Source: G963422745 sp963422745 (GTDB lineage: Bacteria; Actinomycetota; Acidimicrobiia; Acidimicrobiales; Aldehydirespiratoraceae). From it: a stretch of 64,000 bases of DNA. Positions 15,015-24,128 of this stretch are shown here, piece by piece (positions within the stretch are counted from its first letter, which is position 1; each line of letters starts with the position of its first letter). Location of the stretch: assembly GCA_963422745.1 (NCBI GenBank), contig OY730477.1, forward strand, positions 1,736,001 through 1,800,000. The letters run 5' to 3'. Under the pieces are notes generated by a model. That model saw only the letters and a list, made by a program, of their open reading frames with translations. It searched no databases and was not told the DNA's origin. The translations under genes were made by a program, and so were the position numbers.

Positions 15015-16577
15015 GTGACCAGAATCCATGCCAGCAGGTTCCCTGATGTGCACATTCCCGACGTCACGGTGACTGAGCATGTCCTCAGTCCCGCCGATGA
15101 AAAGCCCGACGCAGTGGCCATATACGACGGAGCCGAGAGTCGCTACAGCTTCGGTGAGCTGCGCGGTGCCGTTCAAAGACTCGCCGGTGGTCTTCACGAA
15201 GCAGGAATCGGGCCGGGACGGTGCGTGGCGCTGATGGCTCCGAATATGCCGGAGTACGCGGTGGTGTTTCACGGGGTCGCAACCGCCGGGGCAGCGCTCA
15301 CCACCGTCAACCCCACCTACGGCGCTGAGGAGACCCGGTTCCAAATCGATGACGCTGCAGCCGACATGCTCGTAACCGTGCCGATGTTTCTTGACACCGC
15401 ACGCGCAGCGATCAAAGGCAGCAATGTCACGCAACTCGTCGTAATCGGCGACAGCGGCAACAGCGGCAACAGCGACGGCGTCTGCACCTTGGCGGAGCTG
15501 TCGGGCGATCCCATCGAGCAGGTTCGCGTAGACATCGATTCAGATGTGGTGGTCTTGCCCTACTCGTCGGGCACGACCGGTCTTCCCAAGGGGGTGATGC
15601 TCACCCACCGCAACCTGGTGGCGAACATCTGCCAGATGGAACACGTCCTCTCCTATGAACAAGACGAGATTGGGCTGGCGGCGCTGCCTTTCTTTCACAT
15701 ATACGGCATGCAAGTGCTGATGAACGGCATGCTCGCGAACGGCGCGGCCGTGTTGACCATGGCCCGCTTTGACATGGCCCGTGCGTTGGAACTGATCCAA
15801 CGCGAACAGGTCACCCGTTTCTTCGCCGTTCCGCCGATGGTGCTCGGTCTGGCTAAATCCCCGATTGTCGACGACTACGACATCTCTTCGTTGCGGCAGA
15901 TCTTCTCCGGTGCGGCACCGCTGGGTGCCGAACTTCAGGTGGAGGCCGCCGACAGAGTCGGATGCGAGATCGTTCAGGGCTACGGGATGACCGAGATGAG
16001 CCCGGTCAGCCATGCCACACCGCAAGGAGTCAATCGGCCCGGCACAAGCGGAATGGCTGTCTCCAACGTCGAATGCCGCATAGTTGATTCCGAAACCGGT
16101 GCTGATCAACCGATAGGAGAGCGCGGCGAGTTATGGGTACGGGGCCCGATGGTCATGAAGGGATACCTCAACAATCCCACAGCCACCGCGGAGACCCTTG
16201 ACGCCGACGGCTGGCTCCGCACCGGTGACGTAGCGATCCTCGACGACGAAGGCCACTACTCGATCGTTGACCGCATCAAGGAGTTAATAAAATACAAGGG
16301 CTTCCAGGTGCCACCTGCCGAACTCGAAGCCTTGATAATCACCCATCCCGCCGTATCCGATGTGGCAGTAGTCGGCGTGGCTGATGTTGAAGCGGGCGAA
16401 CTGCCCAAAGCATTCGTGACCCTCGTGCCCGGTGCGTCGTTGACGCTGGAGGAGCTTCAGTCTTACGTTGGCGACCATCTTGTTTCCTACAAGCAGATTC
16501 GCCTGCTTGAGCAGATCGACGCGATCCCCAAAAGCGCCAGCGGCAAGATCCTGCGCCGCGAGCTCCGTAACCGCTGA
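15015..16577 (+). CDS. Acyl-CoA synthetase / 4-coumarate-CoA-ligase-like AMP-forming enzyme
   Basis: ANL-superfamily ligase that activates a carboxylic acid as acyl-AMP and transfers it to CoA. 520 residues. Motifs: P-loop YSSGTTGLPKGVMLTH (about residues 180-195), FHIYGMQ, QGYGMTEMSP, the hinge IVDRIKELIKYKGFQVPPAE, and the C-terminal catalytic Lys in PKSASGKILRREL. This pattern is that of 4CL-like/medium-chain acyl ligases; the acid is not predictable. GTG at 15015 follows an AT-rich -10-like stretch and a G-run that may serve as ribosome site. Confidence 0.92.
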   Translation: MTRIHASRFPDVHIPDVTVTEHVLSPADEKPDAVAIYDGAESRYSFGELRGAVQRLAGGLHEAGIGPGRCVALMAPNMPEYAVVFHGVATAGAALTTVNPTYGAEETRFQIDDAAADMLVTVPMFLDTARAAIKGSNVTQLVVIGDSGNSGNSDGVCTLAELSGDPIEQVRVDIDSDVVVLPYSSGTTGLPKGVMLTHRNLVANICQMEHVLSYEQDEIGLAALPFFHIYGMQVLMNGMLANGAAVLTMARFDMARALELIQREQVTRFFAVPPMVLGLAKSPIVDDYDISSLRQIFSGAAPLGAELQVEAADRVGCEIVQGYGMTEMSPVSHATPQGVNRPGTSGMAVSNVECRIVDSETGADQPIGERGELWVRGPMVMKGYLNNPTATAETLDADGWLRTGDVAILDDEGHYSIVDRIKELIKYKGFQVPPAELEALIITHPAVSDVAVVGVADVEAGELPKAFVTLVPGASLTLEELQSYVGDHLVSYKQIRLLEQIDAIPKSASGKILRRELRNR

Positions 16578-16649
16578 TGCTTGATCCGCGATGACTATGC
16601 GGGCGGTTAACGGCCGATAAGTCGATCGTATCTTACGCTGCAAGCCGGG

Positions 16650-16655
16650 TAGCGT
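16650..16655 (+). promoter_or_regulatory. Candidate -10 box for homocysteine methyltransferase (leaderless)
   Basis: TAGCGT ends 8 nt before the ATG at 16664, the same hexamer and gap as at dnaG. No Shine-Dalgarno sequence is seen. Confidence 0.45.
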
Positions 16656-16663
16656 CGGCTGTC

Positions 16664-17704
16664 ATGTCCGGCATCGAGATCGTCGCTACTGATGTCTTGG
16701 CAGCGTTGGTTGCCGAGCGCGGCCAGCTTGTTACCGATGGGGGCACCGGCACGGAGTTGTTCGCCCGAGGTCTCAGCACCGGCGACGCGCCCGAACGTAT
16801 GAACCTCGATCGTCCCGACGTCGTTGAGGGCCTGCACCGAAGCTATATCAATGCCGGAGCCGACATCGTCTTGACCAATACGTTCGGTGCCAACCGTCAT
16901 CGGCTAGCGCTCCACGATCTTGAGCACAGTGTTATCAAGATCAACTGCTCAGCAGCGAGTCTCGCCCGCAGGGTCGCCGATCGGGCTGGGCGAAAGGTGC
17001 TGGTGGCCGGATCGATGGGTCCGGCAGGCAAACTGCTGGCACCATTGGGCGACCTCGGTCCCGACGACGCGGCGGATTCGTTTGCCGAACAGGCACGGGG
17101 ACTTGCCGAAGGTGGTGCGGACGTGCTCTGGGTGGAGACGATGAGCGCCCTTGACGAGGCCGAGGCGGCGATCCTAGGGGCGCGCTCCGTGTCAGAGCTT
17201 CCCATTGTTGTCACTATGAGCTTTGACACTGCTGGCTGCACGATGATGGGAGTAACCGGCACCCATGCGGGTACACGACTCGCCGAGTTGGGTGTGGCAG
17301 GCGTCGGCGCAAACTGCGGCAACAACCTGGCAGACACCGAGGCGGCTCTGAGTCAGATACGCGCCGCGGTTTCCGGTGTCGTGGTGATTTCCAAGGCCAA
17401 TGCCGGTATTCCCCGATGGCACGGCACAGAGCTCACCTATGAAGGCTCACCGGAGGTGATGGCTGCCCACGCGCAGCGGATGAGAACACAAGGCGTGACG
17501 GTCATCGGAGGTTGCTGCGGCAACACGCCCGAGCACATCGCAGCAATCCGAGCGGTGCTGGACGAAACGATCGACGTGCCCGACATCGCCCAGAATTCGG
17601 GGCACACCACAGCCAGAGAAGAGTCGGCGCAAACCGCAACGGCTGATCGGCGAGCGAATCCTCGCCGCACGGGCCGTCAACGACGTCGACCGACACGACC
17701 GTAG
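16664..17704 (+). CDS. Homocysteine S-methyltransferase family protein
   Basis: Zinc-dependent methyltransferase with a TIM-barrel homocysteine domain. 346 residues; DGGTGTELFARG near residue 26, TNTFGANR, then the zinc Cys residues in GANCGNN (about residue 221) and GGCCGN (about residue 285). The methyl donor (S-methylmethionine, betaine or a folate/cobalamin partner) cannot be told; only the homocysteine domain is present, so it is not a complete MetH. The last 35 residues are Arg/Ala-rich and look dispensable. Confidence 0.88.
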   Translation: MSGIEIVATDVLAALVAERGQLVTDGGTGTELFARGLSTGDAPERMNLDRPDVVEGLHRSYINAGADIVLTNTFGANRHRLALHDLEHSVIKINCSAASLARRVADRAGRKVLVAGSMGPAGKLLAPLGDLGPDDAADSFAEQARGLAEGGADVLWVETMSALDEAEAAILGARSVSELPIVVTMSFDTAGCTMMGVTGTHAGTRLAELGVAGVGANCGNNLADTEAALSQIRAAVSGVVVISKANAGIPRWHGTELTYEGSPEVMAAHAQRMRTQGVTVIGGCCGNTPEHIAAIRAVLDETIDVPDIAQNSGHTTAREESAQTATADRRANPRRTGRQRRRPTRP

Positions 17705-17769
17705 CTACCAACCGTTTCCACGCGGGGTGCTTTACCTACCAACCGCTTATCGCGCGGGGGCGGGGTGCT

Positions 17770-19638
17770 CTACCAGGTGTCGATCATCGGGCGTGCTGGG
17801 CTGGCGGATTTTGCCCGGCGGTCAATGCTCCCCAGCAGTGCAGCCAACCGGTCACGGGTCTCCGCCGGGTCGATCACATCGTCGATCTCGCCGTGCACGG
17901 CCGCGTTGAGCGCACTAGACTTGTTGTACATCTCGGCGACCAGTTGTTTCCACAATGCCGAGCGTTCGGCGGGGTCCGCGATGGCTTCGAGCTGGCGTCG
18001 GGCTCCCAGAGTGACCGCTCCCTCAATGCCCATGCCGCTGAACTCTCCGGTGGGCCACGCCACCGACAACAAGTTGGCGTGAAACGATCCTCCCACCATC
18101 GCCATAGCGCCGAGCCCCACCGCCTTGCGGAGCACTACCGCAACGGTGGGAATCGTCAGGCTCGCACCGACGACGAACATGCGTCCGAAGTGGCGCACCT
18201 GCGCGGTGCGTTCCGCTTCCGGTCCGACCATGAACCCCGGCGTGTCGCATAACGAGATCAGTGGCAGGCCGAAGGCATCGCAAAGCTGTGCAAAGCGGGC
18301 GGCCTTGTCGGCACTGTCAGCATCGATCGCTCCGCCGAGATGGCGAGGATCGTTGGCGAGCACCCCGACCGGGCGACCTTCGAGACGACCCAGCACCGTG
18401 ACCACGGACCGTCCGAAGCTGGGTCTCAGCTCCATCGTGGAGTCAACGTCGCTGAGCAGCTCGATCGCCCGGCGCACGTCGTAGCTCCGCTTGCGGTTCT
18501 CAGGCACGATTGTGCGCATCTCGGTCTGCAGGTGAGTATCCCATTCGTGGAGGTCACCTTGGAAGTAGCCGAGGTATTTCTTGGCGACAGCTACTGCATG
18601 AGCCTCGTCATTCGCAACGATGTCGATCACGCCGTTGGCTGTTTGAACATTGACCGGCCCGATATCAGAGGGTGCGTGGACCCCTAGGCCTCCTCCTTCG
18701 ATCATGGCGGGACCTGCCATCCCGAGGTTCGCATCGGGGGTTGCGATGATCAGGTCGCACACCGCGGCGAGAGCAGCGTTGCCGGCAAAGCAGTATCCCG
18801 ACACGATTGCCACCGAGGGCACCAGGCCGCTCAATCGACTCATCCACGAAAACGACATGAGGTGCAGGCCCGCCAGCCACGGCTGGTCGGTGTCGCCTGG
18901 GCGCCCGCCTCCGCCCTCAGCAAACAACACCACCGGGCAGGCGATCCGGTCGACGATCTCGAGCAGACGGTCCTTCTTCTCATGGCCACGAAACCCTTGT
19001 GTGCCTGCCATTACCGTGTAGTCATAAGACATGACCGCGCACTTGGCATCCTCAAAGAGGTCACCGTTGATCGTCGCTAGGCCACCGATGATTCCGTCGC
19101 CGGGTGTGTTCGCCATCAGGTCGTCAACATCACGTCGACCGGTTTGCGCTGCGAACATAAACCGCCCGTACTCTTGGAATGAACCAGGATCTACCAGATC
19201 GTCGAGGTTTTCTCTGGCGCTGCGCCGACCACGGGCATGGATACCGGTGATGGCATCGGGTCGTGCATCATCGTCAAGCAGGCGACGGCGTCGCAGTAAC
19301 TCGCTTAGATCGCTACGTGTCTCACGCGACGGGAACGACTTCACAGAGCTGAATCGATCGACGACTGCTCGGGCACGAATAGAAGCAATGTTGTGACCTT
19401 TCGACACGACGTCTCCGGCTTCGGCACTCACCGACTCGACCACCCCCGACGCCGGAGCGGCGACGAGATGCTCGATTTTCATCATCTCGACCACAGCAAC
19501 CGTCGCTCCCTCAACGACTGTGTCGCCCACACTGACCGCCACGGCCACTACGGTGCAGTCCGTGGGTGCCACGGCGTACATGATCTCTGCTGACCCGGCC
19601 CCGGAATCGGCTGGCTGTGGTTGGTTGGGCTCGGGCAT
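17770..19638 (-). CDS. Biotin carboxyl carrier domain fused to acyl-CoA carboxyltransferase
   Basis: Carboxyltransferase part of a biotin-dependent acyl-CoA carboxylase (acetyl-, propionyl- or longer-chain). 622 residues: N-terminal biotinyl domain (about 18-92) with the biotin Lys54 in VVEMMKIEH, a linker, then both carboxyltransferase halves (about 130-610), including GGGGRPGDTD, GYCFAGNAALAAVCD and the second-half DTPGFMVGPEAE and GLGAMAMVGGS blocks. The order BCCP then CT with no biotin carboxylase domain resembles the tail of single-chain BC-BCCP-CT enzymes, so a separate biotin carboxylase elsewhere is expected. ATG 19638 is preferred over GTG 19662 because a TACGAT box lies 6 nt upstream. 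Confidence 0.9.
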   Translation of the reverse strand: MPEPNQPQPADSGAGSAEIMYAVAPTDCTVVAVAVSVGDTVVEGATVAVVEMMKIEHLVAAPASGVVESVSAEAGDVVSKGHNIASIRARAVVDRFSSVKSFPSRETRSDLSELLRRRRLLDDDARPDAITGIHARGRRSARENLDDLVDPGSFQEYGRFMFAAQTGRRDVDDLMANTPGDGIIGGLATINGDLFEDAKCAVMSYDYTVMAGTQGFRGHEKKDRLLEIVDRIACPVVLFAEGGGGRPGDTDQPWLAGLHLMSFSWMSRLSGLVPSVAIVSGYCFAGNAALAAVCDLIIATPDANLGMAGPAMIEGGGLGVHAPSDIGPVNVQTANGVIDIVANDEAHAVAVAKKYLGYFQGDLHEWDTHLQTEMRTIVPENRKRSYDVRRAIELLSDVDSTMELRPSFGRSVVTVLGRLEGRPVGVLANDPRHLGGAIDADSADKAARFAQLCDAFGLPLISLCDTPGFMVGPEAERTAQVRHFGRMFVVGASLTIPTVAVVLRKAVGLGAMAMVGGSFHANLLSVAWPTGEFSGMGIEGAVTLGARRQLEAIADPAERSALWKQLVAEMYNKSSALNAAVHGEIDDVIDPAETRDRLAALLGSIDRRAKSASPARPMIDTW

Positions 19639-19644
19639 TTGCGG

Positions 19645-19650
19645 ATCGTA
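19645..19650 (-). promoter_or_regulatory. Candidate -10 box for BCCP-CT gene (leaderless)
   Basis: Minus-strand TACGAT ends 6 nt before the ATG at 19638. Confidence 0.35.
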
Positions 19651-19685
19651 TGCCAGAATCACCGAGAAACTAGGAGTTGGGTGAG

Positions 19686-20135
19686 GTGAATCGTCGAGCC
19701 GCTATCCGTATGTCAGATGCGGAGGTAGCCACCTTCATCAGCGAACAAAAGAGCCTGCAAGTCGCAACGATCGAACGCGATGGCAGCGCCCACCTGTCCA
19801 CGCTTTGGTTTGCGATGGTCGAAGGTCGCGTCGTTTTCGAGACCTACACCAAGAGCCAGAAGATCAAGAACCTCGAGCGCGATCCTCGGATCACGTTGCT
19901 GTGGGAAGACGGCCTGACCTATGAAACGCTAAGAGGAGTGATGGTCAAGGGATCCGCACGTTTGCATAGTGACCCCAAGCAAGTGCATGAGTTAGCGTTG
20001 ACGGTGATGGTGCGCAACCAGCCCGAGATCCCCAAGGATCTGCTTTCGTTTGCTGCTCAGCGCATGGCCGCTAAACGAACGGCGGTAATCGTCGAACCTG
20101 TGACCACCATCAGTTGGGATCACACGAAGCTCTGA
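19686..20135 (+). CDS. PPOX-fold, probably F420- or FMN-binding protein
   Basis: 149 residues of the pyridoxamine-5'-phosphate-oxidase-like split barrel. The N-terminal ATIERDGSAHLSTLWFAMVEGRVVFET, then SQKIKNLERDPRITLLWEDG, match the family of actinobacterial F420-dependent reductases and haem-binding relatives. GTG 19686 is chosen because AGGAG lies 9 nt upstream; an in-frame TTG at 19677 touches that site and is unlikely. Divergent from the BCCP-CT gene with about 47 bp between starts. Confidence 0.82.
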   Translation: MNRRAAIRMSDAEVATFISEQKSLQVATIERDGSAHLSTLWFAMVEGRVVFETYTKSQKIKNLERDPRITLLWEDGLTYETLRGVMVKGSARLHSDPKQVHELALTVMVRNQPEIPKDLLSFAAQRMAAKRTAVIVEPVTTISWDHTKL

Positions 20136-20242
20136 TCTCGGATCGCCGAAGCTTGAAGCGACACTATTTTGGCGCGACACTATTTTGGCCTCAGCAGGCT
20201 TCGGCCAGCGCCTATCACGGCGTTGGCATATCACATTGCTGA

Positions 20243-21154
20243 TCACAGTCTTGACGATGTTGCCTGTTCGATCATTGCCGTAATCGCGGCAAGCGAACCT
20301 GCCGGTGGCCAAGGCTCGGCTCTGCCAGCAGCCACAAGGGCCAGCCGCCGGATCTGTTCGACGAATCCGAGGGCTTCGATCGGGTGGGATCGGCCCGACG
20401 ATTCAACGAGGCTGCCGTTTATCTCCAACTCGGGTGTGGGATACAGCCCGAGTCGAACCACCGACCGCTCGTCCGCTACTTCCAAATCTGTAGCCAAACC
20501 TGTATTGGTCCAGACGCACTCAATGGTGATCACTGTGTCGTTGTCGAGCGTGATCAGGAGCCGTTGATACCGATCGGGTCGGGCCCCGATGTCGCTGTCA
20601 GGAATTTCATTCTGAGCCAGATCATCAACGCGGGCACCGGTAGCGACTCGCCCGGAGATCGCCAGTGCTGCCGTTGCGAGTCGAGCTCCGGGATCCAGTG
20701 CTGGCCCAACATGGTTGGTGTTGGTGGTCCAGGAAGGTCGCCGGTGGCGTGAGCGGATCTCGATGTGGTGGGGTTGCATAGCAGCGATTCGGCGACGCGC
20801 CTGCTTAACAATTGGTGCGTGCAAGAGATTGGCTGCTCCCACCATGGCGTTGGTTAGCAGAGCGTTGGGGAGAGCCGACGGGACCGGCGATTCGACGAGC
20901 GTGGCGCGTACCTGGCCGTCCAGCGCACGTAACACATCGCAGGTCGCGCCGGGATGAGCGGCGATCACGACGGCATCGGCGCACTGGGCCATCTCCGCAA
21001 GGCTTACTCTTGGCACCCCAGCTGCGACCGCGAGCGCCTCCCCGGTACCGGGGCGACCGCCCACCCCGATCAGTTTGGTTGTTTGACAAGCAAGGATCGC
21101 CTCAGCGTGCAAGGTGGCCGCCGAGCCGCCTCCCAGCACACCTATTCGGATCAT
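20243..21154 (-). CDS. Gfo/Idh/MocA-like NAD(P)-binding oxidoreductase
   Basis: 303 residues beginning with a Rossmann dinucleotide site (IRIGVLGGGSAATLHAEAI) and followed by ADAVVIAAHPGATCDVLRAL and VESPVPSAL, where Gfo/Idh proteins have the EKP catalytic segment; here it reads ESP, so the usual Lys is missing. The C-terminal half is divergent. Substrate unknown. An ATG at 21154 is preferred to the adjacent TTG at 21157. Confidence 0.65.
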   Translation of the reverse strand: MIRIGVLGGGSAATLHAEAILACQTTKLIGVGGRPGTGEALAVAAGVPRVSLAEMAQCADAVVIAAHPGATCDVLRALDGQVRATLVESPVPSALPNALLTNAMVGAANLLHAPIVKQARRRIAAMQPHHIEIRSRHRRPSWTTNTNHVGPALDPGARLATAALAISGRVATGARVDDLAQNEIPDSDIGARPDRYQRLLITLDNDTVITIECVWTNTGLATDLEVADERSVVRLGLYPTPELEINGSLVESSGRSHPIEALGFVEQIRRLALVAAGRAEPWPPAGSLAAITAMIEQATSSRL

Positions 21155-21235
21155 CAATGCATGGTGTCATACAACACGACTGTTGCTGTCCTCAAGTCGG
21201 CCCTTGCGTGGGTAGTTCAGGTGTTTCTTGGTTCC

Positions 21236-21762
21236 AGCACAGCGGCGCTGCGACCTCGCGGGGCTGTAGTGCATACCCGTGTGGTGGGTTTGCGTGACGT
21301 CGGGTTGTGAGCTAATGCCGACCTCTTGGGGTTGTGCATACCCGTGTGGTGGGTTTGCGTGACGTCGGGTTGTGAGCTAGCGCCGACCTCTTGGGGTTGT
21401 GCATACCCGTGTGGTGGGTTTGCGTGACGTCGGGTTGTGAGCTAGCGCCGACCTCTTGGGGTTGTACCCACCCGTGTGGTGGGTTTGCGTGACGTCGGGT
21501 TGCGAGCTAATGCCGACCTCTTGGGGTTGTGCATACCCGTGTGGTGGGTTTGCGTGACGTCGGGTTGTGAGCTAATGCCGACCTCTTGGGGTTGTACCCA
21601 CCCGTGTGGTGGGTTCACGTGACGTCGGGTTGCGAGCTAATGCCGACCTCGCGGGGTAGTACCCGCCGTGTGGTGGGTTCGCGTTACAGAGGTTCGCTGC
21701 ATCTGATCACCCAGGCCCGGGGTAGTACCCGCCGTGTGGTGGGTTCGCGTTACGGTTGCGGG
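21236..21762. repeat. 65-bp tandem repeat array B, about eight copies
   Basis: The core CGTGTGGTGGGTT occurs at about 21278, 21343, 21408, 21473, 21538, 21603, 21667 and 21733, that is every 64-66 bp, without spacers. Inner copies read GCATACCCGTGTGGTGGGTT, then TGCGTGACGTCGGGTTG; some have ACCCACC in front, pairing with GGTGGGT as a hairpin. The last two copies are more diverged. The array ends about 30 bp before the ATG of the zinc-ribbon gene. Confidence 0.96.
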
Positions 21763-21789
21763 TGTGCGAGTTCGAGGTGCGAGACGTTC

Positions 21790-22500
21790 ATGAGTCACGA
21801 CGACCTTCTCGAGGTTCAACGGCTCGATACCGAATTGGATCGCCTCGGGTTTCGCCGAAACAAGCTCGAACAAAGGCAACGCTTGGCGGTGGAGGTGTCT
21901 GCGCAGTCCAAGGTGCAAGCCGAGATCGACGTTCTGGCAGCCGCACGACTCAAGGTGGCCCTGAAAGGGCGGCGGCTTGAAGACGATGCCGCCACCGTTT
22001 CAAGCCGGGCCGACGCGGATGAGGCCCGCCTGTACTCCGGTGAGATCCGCGGCATAAAAGAGCTTCAGGCATTGCAGCGGGAGATCGATGGTTTGCGTGA
22101 CCGTCAGAAGTCTCTGGAGGACAAAGCCCTCGACGCCTTCGAGCAAGACGAGGAACTCGCCGGGCGCATCGTCGAGCTGGAGACCATCCGGTCTTTACAC
22201 GATTCGCGCATAACAGATCTGCAACTTGAGATCAAAGCCTCCGAATCCGAGATTGACGCTGAGATGCAGCAATGCCGGGCAGCCCGAAGCGACGCGGTCG
22301 GGCGCATCAACGCAGACCTGATGGTCCGTTACGAACAACTACGACCGAGGTTCGAGCCTGGAACGGTTGTGTCATTTGATGGGTCGAGATGTGTCGGCTG
22401 CCCATCAATTATGCCAGCGGTGGAAGTGGACCGGATCAAACACGAGACTTCCGGCAGCGTGCACGAGTGCGGGGAGTGTGGACGAATGGTGTTGCGCTGA
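21790..22500 (+). CDS. Coiled-coil protein with C4-type zinc ribbon
   Basis: 236 residues from ATG 21790. The first 170 are strongly helical and charged (coiled coil), and the C-terminus carries CVGC...CGECGR, a C4 zinc ribbon. This is the actinobacterial family often annotated as C4-type zinc ribbon domain protein or nucleic-acid-binding protein; a hairpin-stalk fold with a zinc head has been seen in related bacterial proteins. Open frame upstream of 21790 runs through the 65-bp repeats and is not coding. Followed 3 nt later by a membrane-protein gene. Confidence 0.85.
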   Translation: MSHDDLLEVQRLDTELDRLGFRRNKLEQRQRLAVEVSAQSKVQAEIDVLAAARLKVALKGRRLEDDAATVSSRADADEARLYSGEIRGIKELQALQREIDGLRDRQKSLEDKALDAFEQDEELAGRIVELETIRSLHDSRITDLQLEIKASESEIDAEMQQCRAARSDAVGRINADLMVRYEQLRPRFEPGTVVSFDGSRCVGCPSIMPAVEVDRIKHETSGSVHECGECGRMVLR

Positions 22501-22503
22501 TTC

Positions 22504-22992
22504 GTGTTTTTCTGGTTCGTTGCATTCGCTGTCTGCGCAGTGCTGTTCGTGTTCGACAGTCCGGCTGTGGACTACCGGTTCGTGGCAGCCGGTAGTGTTG
22601 CGCCGTTGCTGGAAGTGGCGGCCTCCCGGCCTCTGATCCTGCATACGCTGCTGGGATCGGTGCTCATTCTCGTAACCGTCATGGTTGTGACCATCGGGCG
22701 TCGCCTGCTGCGCCGCAAACTGCTAGGCCTGCCTATCGGCACGCTGCTGTTCACAATGGCCGCAGGACTGTGGACGCGGGCAGATCTGTTTTGGTGGCCG
22801 TTTCTGGGCAGGAATGCGATAGCCAGCGGGCCTTTTCCCGAATTCGATCGACCATTGGGTTTGTTGTTGTTGATGGAGTCGATCGGGATCGGTACCTTGC
22901 TATGGCTCGGATATCGTCTTGATCTCGCAGACCTGGATAATCGAAACCGCCTGATTGCTACCGGACGCCTTCCCAAAGCCGGGTTGCGGTGA
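22504..22992 (+). CDS. Integral membrane protein
   Basis: 162 residues from GTG 22504, with predicted helices near residues 2-18, 45-64, 76-92 and 116-136. No conserved motif is recognised. It sits 3 nt after the zinc-ribbon gene and 4 nt before the phosphatase gene, so the three form an operon. Function unknown. Confidence 0.65.
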   Translation: MFFWFVAFAVCAVLFVFDSPAVDYRFVAAGSVAPLLEVAASRPLILHTLLGSVLILVTVMVVTIGRRLLRRKLLGLPIGTLLFTMAAGLWTRADLFWWPFLGRNAIASGPFPEFDRPLGLLLLMESIGIGTLLWLGYRLDLADLDNRNRLIATGRLPKAGLR

Positions 22993-22996
22993 TCTG

Positions 22997-23593
22997 GTGT
23001 TGATCCTCGCCAGGCACGGTCGCACCAAGGCCAATGCTGCAGGACAGCTACTCGGACGCCGCGACGAACAATTGGATGAGCATGGTCGGGCGCAGGCCTC
23101 GGCCATAGCAGATGCACTGCCGCAGGGGGTACGTGTGATCTCGAGCCCGCTGGCCCGTTGCCGCAAGACTGCGTCAGCAATTCGAACCGATCACGAAATC
23201 GACGAAAGGATCATCGAGTTGGACTACGGCGAACTCGAAGGCGAGTTGCTCGGCAACGTGGCAGCCAAGACCTGGGCGCGGTGGCGCGAGGACGTTAACT
23301 GGGCACCGTCTCGAGGGGAAAGTCACGCTCGGATGGCTAAGCGGGTTTGGTCGTTGCTTGATGAGATCTCGCCGGACGCGGCCGATACCGACATCGTATT
23401 GGTAACCCACGTGTCGCCCATCAAGGCGTCGATCGCCTGGGCTCTCGGTGTTGGTATCGAGGTGAGCTGGCGTTGCTTCGTTGCTCAGGCCTCGATCCAC
23501 CGCATCAATACAGCTGGGATCGCCCCGAGCCTGCGATCAATGAACGAAACCGCTCACCTGGGGAAGTGCGATGATCTGGTCCATCTCAGGTAA
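22997..23593 (+). CDS. Histidine phosphatase (phosphoglycerate-mutase-like)
   Basis: 198 residues. The catalytic RHG is at the N-terminus (LILARHGRTKANAAGQLLGR), with SSPLARCRKTA, the acidic ELDYGELEG and the second catalytic His in VLVTHVSPIKA. In Actinobacteria such proteins, often next to or fused with RNase H and the zinc-ribbon gene, act as acid phosphatases or adenosylcobalamin phosphatase-like enzymes. GTG 22997 gives the expected short lead before RHG; upstream codons in frame are not family-like. Confidence 0.85.
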   Translation: MLILARHGRTKANAAGQLLGRRDEQLDEHGRAQASAIADALPQGVRVISSPLARCRKTASAIRTDHEIDERIIELDYGELEGELLGNVAAKTWARWREDVNWAPSRGESHARMAKRVWSLLDEISPDAADTDIVLVTHVSPIKASIAWALGVGIEVSWRCFVAQASIHRINTAGIAPSLRSMNETAHLGKCDDLVHLR

Positions 23594-23596
23594 CTT

Positions 23597-23948
<352 letters not shown>

Positions 23949-24116
23949 AGCTGCCATTGTGCCACCGGATCGCAGGGTTGCCGCAGGCCCGATTCAAGTC
24001 GCCGGGCGCGGCCCTTCTTATGAGCCCCGGTTGAACCAATCACCACACGGTGCGAGCCGACGTCATGGGTTCGCACGTTTCGGTCCGCTCAGTACCCACG
24101 CGTATTCACCCAGGCG

Positions 24117-24122
24117 TAGTAT
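24117..24122 (+). promoter_or_regulatory. Candidate -10 box for ferritin-like gene (leaderless)
   Basis: TAGTAT ends 6 nt before the ATG at 24129. The preceding 160 bp after rnpB contain no gene. Confidence 0.4.
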
Positions 24123-24128
24123 CGCGGG

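Noticed and set aside
16578..16663. Cobalamin or SAM riboswitch before the homocysteine methyltransferase
   Set aside because: The spacer is only 86 bp, lacks the conserved boxes, and a TANNNT box 8 nt before the ATG suggests no leader.
21586..21789. N-terminal extension of the zinc-ribbon protein
   Set aside because: The residues come from translating the 65-bp repeats (STRRVVGSRY twice); the family start is ATG 21790.
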